NCBI RefSeq assembly: GCF_015714725.1
Contig: NZ_WBKM01000106.1
Coordinates: 1 to 45,189 of the forward strand
Direction: 5' to 3'
DNA length: 45,189 bases
Origin: Nostoc sp. WHI
Lineage (GTDB): Bacteria; Cyanobacteriota; Cyanobacteriia; Cyanobacteriales; Nostocaceae
A model generated the notes under the pieces. That model ran no database searches and was not told where the DNA came from. It saw only the letters and a list, made by a program, of their open reading frames with translations. Positions 33,872-42,427 of this stretch are shown one piece after another (within the stretch, counting starts at the first letter, position 1; each line of letters begins with the position of its first letter). A program made the position numbers and the translations under genes.

Positions 33872-36394
33872 ATGGCGAAAATAGCACTGCTAATCGGAGT
33901 TAGTGAGTATGAGCTTGGTCTTACTCCATTGCCAGCAGCGGCAAAAGATGTTGAGGCAATGAAGCGAGTTTTGGAGAACCCAGAGATTGGGGGTTTTGAT
34001 GATGTAAAAGTACTGATAAATCCTCAACGACAAGTAATGCAGGAAGCGATCGAAATCTTGTTTGATGATCGTCAAAAAGATGATCTCTTACTGCTGTTTT
34101 TCTCTGGACATGGCATTAAAGATGAAAACGGTAAGCTTTACTTTGCAGCTCGCAACACCCGCAAAAATGACAAAAGAGTATTAATTAAGGCAACAACAGT
34201 ACCAGCTAACTCTGTACATGAGGTCATGAGCAATAGTCGCTCTAAACGCGAGGTAGTAATTCTTGATTGTTGCTTTAGTGGCGCGTTTGCCGAGGGACTG
34301 TTAGCAAAAGATGACGGTTTTGTGGATGTCAAAAACCAATTGGGTGGTGAAGGGCGAGCTATTTTAACATCTAGTACCTCAACCCAATATTCTTTTGAAC
34401 AGCAAGGGGCAGATACCTCAACTTACACCCGCTATATAGTTGAGGGGCTGGAGACTGGTGCAGCAGATCGGGATCAAGATAGCTTAATCTCCGTTGATGA
34501 ATTACATGAGTACGCTAAAAAGAGAGTACAAGAAGCTACTCCAGCTATGAAACCGGAGATATATGCAATTAGAGAAGGCTTTAAGATTCTGCTTGCTAAA
34601 GCACCCAGTGATAACCCACAGCTTAAATATCGTCGAGAAGTTGAGTTTTGCGTAGAGGGTGGTAATGGTGAAATTTCTTTTACTGGTCTCGCTACATTGG
34701 ATGAGTTACGAAAAAGGCTGAGATTAACAGTTGAAGAAGCTAATGCAATTGAAGCTCAAGTTTTAGAACCTATCGAAGTCTACAAGCAAAAATTGCAGCG
34801 ATATGAACAGACTTTACGTAATGAGATTGAACGTCAATATCCTCTTACTGATAACACTCGCGCTCTATTAAAACGTCTTCAGCAAGTTTTAGGACTTAGA
34901 GATGAAGATATAGCTTTAATTGAAGCTCCCATACTTGCTGAAAAAGTAGATCCATCTCCTATTAATTTTAGCCAATTGATAGGACTTTTAGTCGGAGTAA
35001 TTATTGGCGGCAGTTTAGTATATTATATTTTCCAACCTCCTACACCTATAGTAAATTCATTTTGTGCCAAAGATAAAGATAAGTATCGTTTAAAGGATAG
35101 TATTAGCGTAGGTGAAGAAATTTTATTTCAACAAGACACAAATACAGATAAACCACTTAAAGAAGCCGGATCTAAAACAATTTTGAATGATGATTGTCCA
35201 AGTGTTATTGAGAGGTTTGATTCTTATCGTAAAACTAATCGTAACGATCCAGAAACCTTAATTTACTTGAATAACACTAAGGCTATTCAGAAAGGCAATT
35301 ATCTTAAAATTGGTGTGAGTGTACCAATTGGTACTAACCCGAATGTTGCTAAAGAGATATTGCGCGGTGTAGCTCAAGCTCAAGATGAAGTGAATAAGAA
35401 TAGTGGCATTAATGGTAAGCCTTTAGAAGTGGCGATCGCTAATGACAATAATGACCCAAGTACAGCCTCAGATATTGCTAAACAGTTTGTCAAAGATACT
35501 GATATCCTAGCTGTGGTGGGACACAATGCCAGTAGTGCTTCCCTATCTGCTGCGCCAAAGTATCAAGAGGGAGGGTTGGTAATGATTGCTCCTACAGGCT
35601 TTTCGGAAAGCCTTTCTAATTTTGGCAACTATATATTTCGTACTCTCCCCAATATTAGCTTGTCAGGAGATAAGCTCGCTGACTATATCGTTAGAAAATC
35701 CGGCAAAACTAATATTGCTATTTGTATTGATTCCAAAAATATCGATAATGAGTATTTTAAAAATAAATTTCTCATAGCAATTACAAATGCTGGTGGTAAT
35801 ATTAATCCTACAAATTGCGATTTATCAACAATTGACGACGACTTAAAAGCAAATGCGATTATTTCTCAAGCTATAAATAACCGTGCAGATGCCTTATTTC
35901 TTGCTCCCCATATAGATAGAATTGATAAGGCTATAAAGATAGCGAAAGCTAATCAGGGACAGCTAGCAATATTTAGCAGCCCTGCCCTGTATACTATCGA
36001 AACCCTACAGAAAGGAGAAGCCAATGTCAATGGCATGGTACTTTCTGCATCTTGGCATCCACAGCAATTTCCAGGCAGTCCTTTTGCACAAAATAGTCAA
36101 CAACTTTGGGGTGGACGTGTGACTTGGCGAACGGCGATGGCATATGATGCGACTAGAGCGATTATTGCTGGTTTACAGCAAAGCGACACTCGTGACGGTT
36201 TGCAAAATGTATTACGTAATCCTAATTTTTATACTGATGGCGCAACGGGAAAGATTCAATTTGAGTCATCGGGCGATCGCAAGGGTGATTTTATATTAAT
36301 CAAAGTTCAGCCAAGCACTCAAAATGCAACTGGCTATGACTTTGTATTGGTTCCTCCATATCTTCCACCTAGCATTAGTGGCAACAATCGATGA
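33872..36394 (+). CDS. caspase (peptidase C14) fused to a periplasmic amino-acid-type binding domain
   Basis: The 840-residue protein starts with a caspase domain (about 1-250): ALLIGVSEYE, FFSGHG with His80, and VILDCCFSGAF, in which Cys134 (or Cys133) is the nucleophile. A helical linker (about 255-360) contains a GLATLDELRKRLRLTVEEA segment. One membrane helix (about 368-388) is followed by a short Cys-containing part and a type 1 periplasmic ligand-binding domain (about 470-830, Peripla_BP_6-like): KIGVSVPIGTNPNVAKEILR, DNNDPSTASDIAKQFV, AVVGHNASSASLSAAP, MIAPTGFSESLS. Thus the caspase lies in the cytosol and the sensor outside. It lies 30 bp after EACC1 and is likely cotranscribed. Ligand and substrate are unknown. 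Confidence 0.87.
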   Translation: MAKIALLIGVSEYELGLTPLPAAAKDVEAMKRVLENPEIGGFDDVKVLINPQRQVMQEAIEILFDDRQKDDLLLLFFSGHGIKDENGKLYFAARNTRKNDKRVLIKATTVPANSVHEVMSNSRSKREVVILDCCFSGAFAEGLLAKDDGFVDVKNQLGGEGRAILTSSTSTQYSFEQQGADTSTYTRYIVEGLETGAADRDQDSLISVDELHEYAKKRVQEATPAMKPEIYAIREGFKILLAKAPSDNPQLKYRREVEFCVEGGNGEISFTGLATLDELRKRLRLTVEEANAIEAQVLEPIEVYKQKLQRYEQTLRNEIERQYPLTDNTRALLKRLQQVLGLRDEDIALIEAPILAEKVDPSPINFSQLIGLLVGVIIGGSLVYYIFQPPTPIVNSFCAKDKDKYRLKDSISVGEEILFQQDTNTDKPLKEAGSKTILNDDCPSVIERFDSYRKTNRNDPETLIYLNNTKAIQKGNYLKIGVSVPIGTNPNVAKEILRGVAQAQDEVNKNSGINGKPLEVAIANDNNDPSTASDIAKQFVKDTDILAVVGHNASSASLSAAPKYQEGGLVMIAPTGFSESLSNFGNYIFRTLPNISLSGDKLADYIVRKSGKTNIAICIDSKNIDNEYFKNKFLIAITNAGGNINPTNCDLSTIDDDLKANAIISQAINNRADALFLAPHIDRIDKAIKIAKANQGQLAIFSSPALYTIETLQKGEANVNGMVLSASWHPQQFPGSPFAQNSQQLWGGRVTWRTAMAYDATRAIIAGLQQSDTRDGLQNVLRNPNFYTDGATGKIQFESSGDRKGDFILIKVQPSTQNATGYDFVLVPPYLPPSISGNNR

Positions 36395-36496
36395 TATGCT
36401 AGCTGTATCTGAAGACAAATTGTTGCGTTTTACTCACTTGCTTATTGTGATATTTTAAAATAGCGATCGCTTTTCTCAAAAAGCCTTAAATTTATA

Positions 36497-37135
36497 TCAT
36501 AAATTATTCTTAACCCAATCTCTAAAATTACGCATAGCTTGACTTCTCCCAATTGTCAAACACTGCTTAACATATTCATTGACTAATTCAATAATTGGGA
36601 TATCGGGAAAATTAGGACTAAATTCAGATTTTATATATTTTCCTTCTCTTAACAACGAAATTTCTAAACCTTGTTGTGTGTGTCGCCAAAGTTCAGGAAC
36701 TCCCAAAAGTTCGTAATTCTCAAATCGAGTCCGAGAAGTAATATCAACTTCGATTGCTAAATCTGGTGGTGGATCTATAGTTAAATCTATGCGATTTTTA
36801 CCAATTATAGCAGCTTGATTTTGAATATAAAAACTTGTATCTGGTTCTACTGCTTGGCGCGATCGCTCATTTTTAAGTGTTGTGGAACCAAAAGGCTCAA
36901 AATCAATTTGGAGTATTTCTAACAAGATTTTGACTAAATCACCAATAAATTCTTTATCTTTTTCATGTTCTGGTAGGGGAACCATAATTTCTAACCAACC
37001 ATGACTATAAGAAATACGTGCAGCACGTTTTTCTCCCATTTCTTCCAAAATATTTTCTAACTGCTGCCAACTAATATCTTGAAGCAACATTTGTTGGCCA
37101 GGTTTAACAATAATCTGTTGCAGTTTTAAAAGCAT
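36497..37135 (-). CDS. Uma2-family (DUF820) putative endonuclease
   Basis: The protein has 212 residues and matches the Uma2/DUF820 family, abundant in cyanobacteria, which has the PD-(D/E)XK nuclease fold. Visible are YSHGWLEIMVPLPEHE near the start, VEPDTSFYIQN (acidic residue), LAIEVDITSRTRFENYELLG (core E-V-D) and VPELWRH. The Lys of the motif is not obvious; family members vary here. It stands alone, convergent with the caspase gene. Family members are of unknown biological role and are often mobile. Confidence 0.85.
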   Translation of the reverse strand: MLLKLQQIIVKPGQQMLLQDISWQQLENILEEMGEKRAARISYSHGWLEIMVPLPEHEKDKEFIGDLVKILLEILQIDFEPFGSTTLKNERSRQAVEPDTSFYIQNQAAIIGKNRIDLTIDPPPDLAIEVDITSRTRFENYELLGVPELWRHTQQGLEISLLREGKYIKSEFSPNFPDIPIIELVNEYVKQCLTIGRSQAMRNFRDWVKNNL

Positions 37136-37299
37136 ATCATTTCAGAGAGTTGATGTAGTAGCGGTTATGTAGAACAGATTGAATTTAGAAATCAACTTTC
37201 TTAAAATATACCGCCTCCGACCTGGAGTGCAGAAATTAGCCAAGACAAACCATTGACAGAATCTTTGGCTGTTCCAATGTTGTCAGCAATTATAAATTT

Positions 37300-37516
37300 T
37301 TAATTTTTACTTGTTAAAGAAATACGAATGGTAAACTCTGTTCCCCATCGTGGGGTAGAATCAACATGGAAATGGCAGCGACTGATAAAATGCTGACACA
37401 GTGGAGTTTTGCAGTGGTAAACTTATCACAAACGCTGTCTGCTCTCCCAGTATGTAATCCACTGTGATCGCACTCCCATGTCTTTGTACCACAATCTGAG
37501 AAGCGATCGCTAATCC
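37300..37516 (-). pseudogene. two stacked histidine-kinase tail fragments
   Basis: In the 460-bp gap 37136-37599, the minus strand encodes two separate ends of HATPase domains. One, 37361-37516, reads GLAIASQIVVQRHGSAITVD then GEQTAFVISLPL and a stop. The second, 37300-37365, reads VDSTPRWGTEFTIRISLTSK and a stop. Both match the G2-box ending of sensor kinases. They are out of frame with each other and have no upstream kinase, so they are debris of one or two lost kinases. Confidence 0.7.
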
Positions 37517-37599
37517 CTATTCCTGGTAAGCGGATATCAAGCCATTCACCGTTAATAATACAAAATTTTAACCAATAGTTATATGCATTCGGTCAGAAC

Positions 37600-38301
37600 T
37601 TATTCACCAGAGTTTGAGGTTTTCTGAAATTCTTGATAGACGATCAGAGACTTAATTAAACCGAAGAACTTTTCTTCATAAAATTCAGATCCGGGGAAGA
37701 AATTTAGGAGTTTTTTCTTACTAAGCAGTCTAGTTGAGGTAACTATCTTTCTAGCTTTCTCCTGATCAGTGAACTTGCTAAACCATCCAAGAGCAAAATT
37801 GCTTATTAGCCATACCCGAACATTTATGGGAAGAAATTGAAAAAAAGGAAAAACAAAGTGGGGTTCAATCGGGAAAAAAAGATTAGGTGTTTGAACAAAG
37901 TATCTTTTTCCGACCCGCATTATTTCAGTCGCCATTTGCTGCTGATCGTGGTCATCTCCTACATGTTCAATCACCGAATTGGAAAAAACTACATCAAATT
38001 GATTGGATTGAAATTGTTCCATGTTTCTAGCATCCCCAATAACTTGTTGGATATTTGGATGTGTTGAACCCATTTTGTTATAACTTAAATTCATTACAGT
38101 AATTTCTAAGTCTTTAAGGTTTGTGTTAAGAAGTTCTATATTTTCCCAAAAGTTTACTGTTCCTCCAACATCAAGTATTTTGATAGGAGAGGGTAGTGAC
38201 TCTAATTTAGATGCAAATAAAGCCAAACGCTGCTTTCTAAGGTTACTTGCCCATGAGTCAGAAAGACGATGATCATATACCTTGCTGAACATTTTAAACA
38301 T
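37600..38301 (-). CDS. SAM-dependent methyltransferase (class I)
   Basis: The protein has 233 residues with a Rossmann methyltransferase core: KILDVGGTVNFWE as the glycine-rich motif I, a QVIGDARNME acidic loop, and DVVFSNSVIEHVGD as motif IV (the NxxxEHV pattern of Methyltransf_11). The substrate is unknown; it resembles methyltransferases near cell-surface polysaccharide genes, but none are here. Base composition is more AT-rich than in its neighbours, which may point to transfer. No operon partner. Confidence 0.82.
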   Translation of the reverse strand: MFKMFSKVYDHRLSDSWASNLRKQRLALFASKLESLPSPIKILDVGGTVNFWENIELLNTNLKDLEITVMNLSYNKMGSTHPNIQQVIGDARNMEQFQSNQFDVVFSNSVIEHVGDDHDQQQMATEIMRVGKRYFVQTPNLFFPIEPHFVFPFFQFLPINVRVWLISNFALGWFSKFTDQEKARKIVTSTRLLSKKKLLNFFPGSEFYEEKFFGLIKSLIVYQEFQKTSNSGE

Positions 38302-38710
38302 TTTACTTATTGCAGAGATGAACAGGAGTATTTTACCTTATAAATTTCACTCATTCCAACAGGTATAATTAAAAGTAATATAGTGGTTCTCGGTTGAGTA
38401 AAATACAATAATCCCACGCCCAACCCCCTCATTGCAAGCAATGAGGGGGTCACAATGTAACTCGTGTGATTAGGAAACGCTATAATTCCTATAATATTTC
38501 GTTGATTCTTAACCTTAGTTGTGGTAAAGACTAATGTTTAGATGTGTTCGCTCTGCGATCGCCTGTCAATTTTTATAACTTAGGTTTTGTCACACTTATA
38601 TGTATACTTAAATTGCTTTTTATTTGGTCTTCTTTGATGACTTCGCTACGTGCCGTCAGTATTTTCGGTAAAATCAAGTTCTGAAGACTGTGATTTGGGA
38701 GAAATTTGGA
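38302..38710. other. gap before pdxJ with a perfect stem-loop
   Basis: No gene was seen in this 409-bp stretch. At 38423-38450, ACCCCCTCATTGC pairs perfectly with GCAATGAGGGGGT around two bases; no T-run follows, so it is more likely a dispersed repeat than a terminator. The rest is AT-rich and may hold the pdxJ promoter. Confidence 0.55.
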
Positions 38711-39436
38711 GTGCCTACACTTGGCGTTAACATTGACCACATTGCCACCATCCGGCAAGCACGGCGAACAGTGGAACCAGACCCTGTAGCGGCGGCGGTA
38801 CTGGCAGAATTGGGGGGTGCAGATGGGATTACGGTGCATCTGCGCGAAGATCGGCGGCATATCCAAGATAGGGATGTGCGTCTGTTGCGACAAACAGTGC
38901 GATCGCATCTTAATTTAGAAATGGCCGCTACAGATGAAATGCTAGCGATCGCTCTCGATATCAAACCAGATTACGTGACTTTAGTCCCCGAAAAGCGCGA
39001 AGAAGTCACAACAGAAGGCGGATTAGATATTGTCGGGAAAATTGCTAGAATAGGTGAGATAGTCGATAAATTGCAAAGCGCTAACATTCCAGTTAGTTTG
39101 TTTATCGATGCCGAGTCATCACAAATCGAAGCATCTGTCAAGGTACAAGCTCGGTTTATTGAACTGCACACCGGACAATATGCTGAGGCTAAGGATGAAA
39201 CAAATCGCCACCGAGAATTAGCCATATTAGCTAAAGGGTGTGAACAAGCAATTCAAATTGGATTGCGAGTCAACGCTGGACACGGACTCACCTACTGGAA
39301 CGTCTACCCGGTGGCTGCGCTTCCAGGCATGGAAGAACTGAACATCGGTCATACCATCATCAGTAGGGCAGCATTAGTAGGCATGGAAAGGGCAGTCCGC
39401 GAGATGAAACAAGCTATAAGAGGGGATGGGGCATAG
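38711..39436 (+). CDS. pdxJ: pyridoxine 5'-phosphate synthase
   Basis: PdxJ condenses 1-deoxyxylulose 5-phosphate with 3-amino-2-oxopropyl phosphate in the DXP-dependent vitamin B6 pathway in the cytosol. The 241-residue protein has the family hallmarks [16 protein letters not shown] at the start, [15 protein letters not shown], the ITTEGGLD-like [19 protein letters not shown] and [15 protein letters not shown]. The length matches E. coli PdxJ (243). I chose the GTG at 38711, which puts PTLGVN at the very start as in homologues; a GTG seven codons upstream (38690) is possible. It is a single gene, not in an operon with pdxA here. Confidence 0.95.
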   Translation: MPTLGVNIDHIATIRQARRTVEPDPVAAAVLAELGGADGITVHLREDRRHIQDRDVRLLRQTVRSHLNLEMAATDEMLAIALDIKPDYVTLVPEKREEVTTEGGLDIVGKIARIGEIVDKLQSANIPVSLFIDAESSQIEASVKVQARFIELHTGQYAEAKDETNRHRELAILAKGCEQAIQIGLRVNAGHGLTYWNVYPVAALPGMEELNIGHTIISRAALVGMERAVREMKQAIRGDGA

Positions 39437-39444
39437 GGCAATTC

Positions 39445-39515
39445 AATTTTGGATTTTGGATTTTAGATTTTAGATTGAAATTTAATCCAAAATCTAAAAT
39501 CTAAAATCTAAAATT
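39445..39515. repeat. TTTTAGA heptamer inverted-repeat hairpin
   Basis: Several copies of a TTTTAGA/TTTTGGA heptamer on the left arm (39445-39476) face the complementary run on the right arm (39484-39515). Such arrays are common at 3' ends in heterocystous cyanobacteria. It lies just after pdxJ and may serve as a transcription end. Confidence 0.8.
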
Positions 39516-39591
39516 CTTACTCCCCATTCCCCAAAGGGGTTGTCACTGCGAAATCTAGATAATTGGAAGCAAATTTTCAACAAAAACTTCT

Positions 39592-40311
39592 ATGAGCGCA
39601 ACACAGTCTAACAACCTACCGCTTTGGGTACAGGATAGAGATAAGGTGATAGCAGAAAGCACTGATGTCGAGTGGCGCTATCAGACACCGCCTGATTATT
39701 CCCGTTCAAAAGAAAATCTCGCTCAAGAAAGTATCTACAATCACCTTGAAGGTACACTGGAAGCGATCGTGCAAAACTTGGTGCGAACCCTTGAGATGGA
39801 GGTATCTTTCAAAGCTAACCCACAACAGTGGTTATCTATTGTGAATGACAAGTTTCGTGTAAGTACCAATGGCGGGGTAGAGTATACAGCAGCAGATTTA
39901 TCAGATCAAGGTACTTACAATCTATTTATGGCTGATTCAAAACATTACAAGGCTTCAGAAGAAAGCTTTGAATCATCCGCAAAAGTCTTCCACACAACAT
40001 TTCCCCAAGGATTTCCTTGGGAGGTGGTGGAGGTTTTCTCAGGGCCACCAAATGTAACATTCAAGTGGCGGCATTGGGGACATTTTAACGGAGAATACAA
40101 AGACTATGCACCTACCGGAAAGACAGTAGAAATTATCGGCATGAGCATCGCAAAAGTTACCGATGACTTGAAGGTTGTTTCCTTAGAACATTACTTTGAC
40201 AATAGTTTGTTCTTGGAAAAGCTAACATCTGGTGACAAACAGACGAATGCAGAAAACCAGAAAAGTGCTTGTCCGTTCAGTTCTTGGTTCAAGAAATTGC
40301 ACAAAAGTTAA
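39592..40311 (+). CDS. SnoaL-like protein resembling plant pathogen-related proteins
   Basis: The 239-residue protein matches plant pathogen-related proteins in order and spacing: WRYQTPPDYSRSKENLAQES, LEGTLEAIVQNLVRTLEMEV, KFRVSTNGG, YNLFMADSKHY, FHTTFPQGFPWEVVEVFSGPP, KWRHWGHFNGEYKDYAPTG and VEIIGMSIAKV. The C-terminal half is an NTF2/SnoaL-like fold, in which ester cyclases and steroid-isomerase-like enzymes occur; no catalytic residues can be assigned. The C-terminus has CPFSSW, comparable to the GCP near the end of the plant proteins. Function unknown in both groups. It lies alone between pdxJ and ycf54. Confidence 0.8.
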   Translation: MSATQSNNLPLWVQDRDKVIAESTDVEWRYQTPPDYSRSKENLAQESIYNHLEGTLEAIVQNLVRTLEMEVSFKANPQQWLSIVNDKFRVSTNGGVEYTAADLSDQGTYNLFMADSKHYKASEESFESSAKVFHTTFPQGFPWEVVEVFSGPPNVTFKWRHWGHFNGEYKDYAPTGKTVEIIGMSIAKVTDDLKVVSLEHYFDNSLFLEKLTSGDKQTNAENQKSACPFSSWFKKLHKS

Positions 40312-40561
40312 TTTGTAGGGGTACAGTGCTTATTGGTGTCAATTTACAGCTTTTGGGCATAAATAAATTTATTGGCTCTGAAACCATGAGTGCAGGGGAA
40401 ATGAGCGTATCTTTCCCCCGGCTCCTTGCCCCCCTGCTCCCCTGCCTCTTGGTCAGAGACTAGGAACGAGACAATCTATAAAAGCTGGTTCTATACTGCC
40501 TTTCACGTTAAGTTTACACCAATGTACTTTAAATTATTAACATAGCAACTGAAGGATGAAA

Positions 40562-40891
40562 ATGCAAACATACCATTACGTTTTGGCCAGTCAACGCTTT
40601 CTTCTCCAAGAAGAACCAATTGAGGAAGTTCTCAAAGAGCGCACCCGTCACTACCACGAACAAGAAAAACAAATAGATTTTTGGTTGGTTAAACAACCAG
40701 CTTTCTTGGAAATACCGCAGTTTACAGAGCTAAAAGTGAAGTGTCCCCAACCAGCAGTGGCGATTATTTCTACTAATCCCCAATTTATTACTTGGTTAAA
40801 ACTGCGTTTAGAATACGTCATCACTGGAGAATTTCAGGCTCCTTCTGAGACAATACCCGATGCTTTGGCATCATTGGCTACTGTTTCCTAA
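40562..40891 (+). CDS. ycf54: Ycf54, Mg-protoporphyrin monomethyl ester cyclase factor
   Basis: The 109-residue protein is Ycf54: TYHYVLASQRFLLQEEPIEE, ERTRHYHEQEKQIDFWLV, QPAFLEIPQF, KCPQPAVAIISTNPQFITWL and TGEFQAPSETIP are the conserved core. In cyanobacteria and plastids it is needed for assembly or stability of the oxidative cyclase that forms the isocyclic ring of chlorophyll. The ATG at 40562 is preferred over that at 40556, since AAGGA lies six bases before it. A TnpB element follows immediately, possibly separating the gene from its terminator. Confidence 0.93.
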   Translation: MQTYHYVLASQRFLLQEEPIEEVLKERTRHYHEQEKQIDFWLVKQPAFLEIPQFTELKVKCPQPAVAIISTNPQFITWLKLRLEYVITGEFQAPSETIPDALASLATVS

Positions 40892-41036
40892 TCTGAGTAT
40901 TGGGTATTGGGTTAGGCCAGAGGTTACAGGTAATAAAGAATAATTTGTACCCTATTCCCTTCTTAAGCCCCCAATTCCTAATTTTATTTGGAAATAACAA
41001 AATATGTGTTTTTACCGAAAAGCTGGGTCTAAAGCC

Positions 41037-41062
41037 CCGTCCTTGTAGGACGGCTTTTTATT
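41037..41062 (+). terminator. hairpin plus T-run, ycf54 end or left end of TnpB element
   Basis: CCGTCCT-TGT-AGGACGG (41037-41053) is followed by CTTTTTATT. It has the form of an intrinsic terminator 150 bp after ycf54 and may equally be the left-end hairpin of the IS200/IS605-type element that carries tnpB. Confidence 0.55.
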
Positions 41063-41116
41063 GTATTTTGATTAATCTTATACCGAACCTGGTAGTATAA
41101 GGCAGGAGGTGGAAAG

Positions 41117-42364
41117 ATGCTTGTTTTTGAGTTCAAAGCTTATGGAAAGTCAGCCCAAGTGATGGCAGTAGATGATGCAATTCGGACTGCAAAGTTTATT
41201 CGTAATAGCTGTATTCGGCTATGGATAGACGTTAAAGGCACAGGTAAAAACGATTTGCAGAAATATTGTGCTGTACTTGCGGCTAACTTTCCTTTTGCAA
41301 GCGAACTTAATTCAATGGCTAGACAAGCTTCTGCTGAACGAGCATGGTCTTCTATCTCTAGATTTTATGACAACTGCAAGAAGGGTATTCCGGGTTTAAA
41401 GGGGTATCCTCAATTCCAGAAAGATTGTCGTTCTGTTGAATACAAAACGTCAGGATGGAAGCTTGCAGATAATCGCAAATCTATAACCTTTACTGACAAA
41501 AAAGGTATTGGGCGATTAAAACTCAAAGGTACTCGTGATTTGCACTTCTACCAAATTAACCAGATTAAGCGGGTGAGATTGGTAAAACGTGCGGATGGTG
41601 TGTATGTCCAATTCTGTATTGATGTAAACCGTTTTGAAAACATAGAACCAACTGGCAATACTGTCGGGTTGGATGTTGGTCTCAAAGAGTACTATACAGA
41701 CTCGAATGGCGAGATGGTTGAGAATCCCAAATTCTTGCGAAAAGGGGAAAAAGTTCTTAAACGCTCACAGCGTCGAGTATCTAAAAAGGTAAAAGGCTCG
41801 AAGAATAGAGGCAAGGCTAGACAGGTTCTAGGTAAGCGCCATCTCAAAATAAGTAGGCAACGTAAAGACCATGCGGTGAGACTCGCACGGTGCGTAGTTC
41901 AGTCAAACGACTTGATAGCCTACGAAGATTTGAGAATTAAAAATATGGTGAGCCAGCGCGTTGGGCGGGTTCCCCGACTTGAAGCGACTGGCGAACCCGT
42001 AAGGGTAAAAAATCATTGTTTAGCTAAGTCTATAAATGACGCATCTTGGTATCAATTTCGTGTCTGGCTTGAATATTTTGGGAAGGTATTTAAACGGGTC
42101 ACGGTTGCGGTTAACCCGCAATATAGTAGCCAAGAATGCTCCAGATGCGGTGAAGTTGTTAAGAAAACACTATCCAATCGAACCCATGTTTGCAAATGTG
42201 GTTGCGTGATGGATAGAGACGAAAACGCAGCTAGAATTATCCTTGGTCGAGGATTGGGTACGGTAGGGCATATCGGAACCTCTGCGCTAGACGTAGGCAA
42301 CGCTTGCGGAGATGAAACCTCTACTCTTGTTGGTGAAAACCTGCATGAGCAAGTTATGTCTTAG
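41117..42364 (+). CDS. tnpB: RNA-guided endonuclease TnpB (IS605 OrfB)
   Basis: The 415-residue protein has an N-terminal helical and WED-like part (VFEFKAYGKSAQ, KFIRNSCIRLW), a RuvC nuclease with VGLDVGLKE (Asp186), AYEDLRIKN (Glu270) and MDRDENAA (Asp366 or Asp368), and a zinc ribbon CSRCG...CKCGC between the last two. TnpB, guided by omega-RNA from the right end of the element, cuts DNA next to a short TAM. All catalytic residues seem present. A 57-bp repeat is inserted in frame at 41950-42006, eight codons after the catalytic Glu270. It could still be active. ATG at 41117 follows GGAGG at a good distance. The last 25 residues overlap the omega-RNA scaffold. Confidence 0.92.
   Translation: MLVFEFKAYGKSAQVMAVDDAIRTAKFIRNSCIRLWIDVKGTGKNDLQKYCAVLAANFPFASELNSMARQASAERAWSSISRFYDNCKKGIPGLKGYPQFQKDCRSVEYKTSGWKLADNRKSITFTDKKGIGRLKLKGTRDLHFYQINQIKRVRLVKRADGVYVQFCIDVNRFENIEPTGNTVGLDVGLKEYYTDSNGEMVENPKFLRKGEKVLKRSQRRVSKKVKGSKNRGKARQVLGKRHLKISRQRKDHAVRLARCVVQSNDLIAYEDLRIKNMVSQRVGRVPRLEATGEPVRVKNHCLAKSINDASWYQFRVWLEYFGKVFKRVTVAVNPQYSSQECSRCGEVVKKTLSNRTHVCKCGCVMDRDENAARIILGRGLGTVGHIGTSALDVGNACGDETSTLVGENLHEQVMS
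41950..42006. repeat. 57-bp dispersed repeat inserted in frame in tnpB
   Basis: Removing 57 bp restores the normal family sequence KNMV-KNHCLAKS. The insert contains the GCGTTGGGCGGGTTCCCCGA and GACTTGAAGCGACTGGCGAA segments of a repeat scattered in cyanobacteria. The length is exactly 19 codons (SQRVGRVPRLE...), so the frame is kept. It ends with GGGTA, echoing the ATGGTA expected at the site. Confidence 0.8.
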
Positions 42365-42403
42365 ATTCAAGAATCCCCGTCGATTTATCGCGGGGAGTGT
42401 CAA
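42290..42403 (+). ncRNA. probable omega-RNA scaffold of the TnpB element
   Basis: In IS605-type elements the 3' end of tnpB and the right end form the omega-RNA, which ends at the element boundary so that the flanking DNA becomes the guide. Here the right-end hairpin (42375-42395) and the AGTGTCAA end are typical. The guide would start at about 42404 (CTCTTTCATC...). The 5' border is a guess. Confidence 0.5.
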
Positions 42404-42427
42404 ACTCTTTCATCTTCGTACTGAAGT

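Larger units (their letters stand above)
41030..42403 (+). mobile_element. IS200/IS605-type TnpB-only element
   Basis: The element contains tnpB without a tnpA (IS1341-like arrangement). The right end is placed at about 42403, after the hairpin CCCCG-TCGATTTATCG-CGGGG and AGTGTCAA, the usual ending of these elements. The left end is less certain and is put at the hairpin near 41037. It lies between ycf54 and the SPOR-like gene. Its mobility would depend on a TnpA elsewhere. Confidence 0.72.

Noticed and set aside
38573..38964. Minus-strand frames over pdxJ
   Set aside because: Shadow frames of a well-recognised + strand gene.
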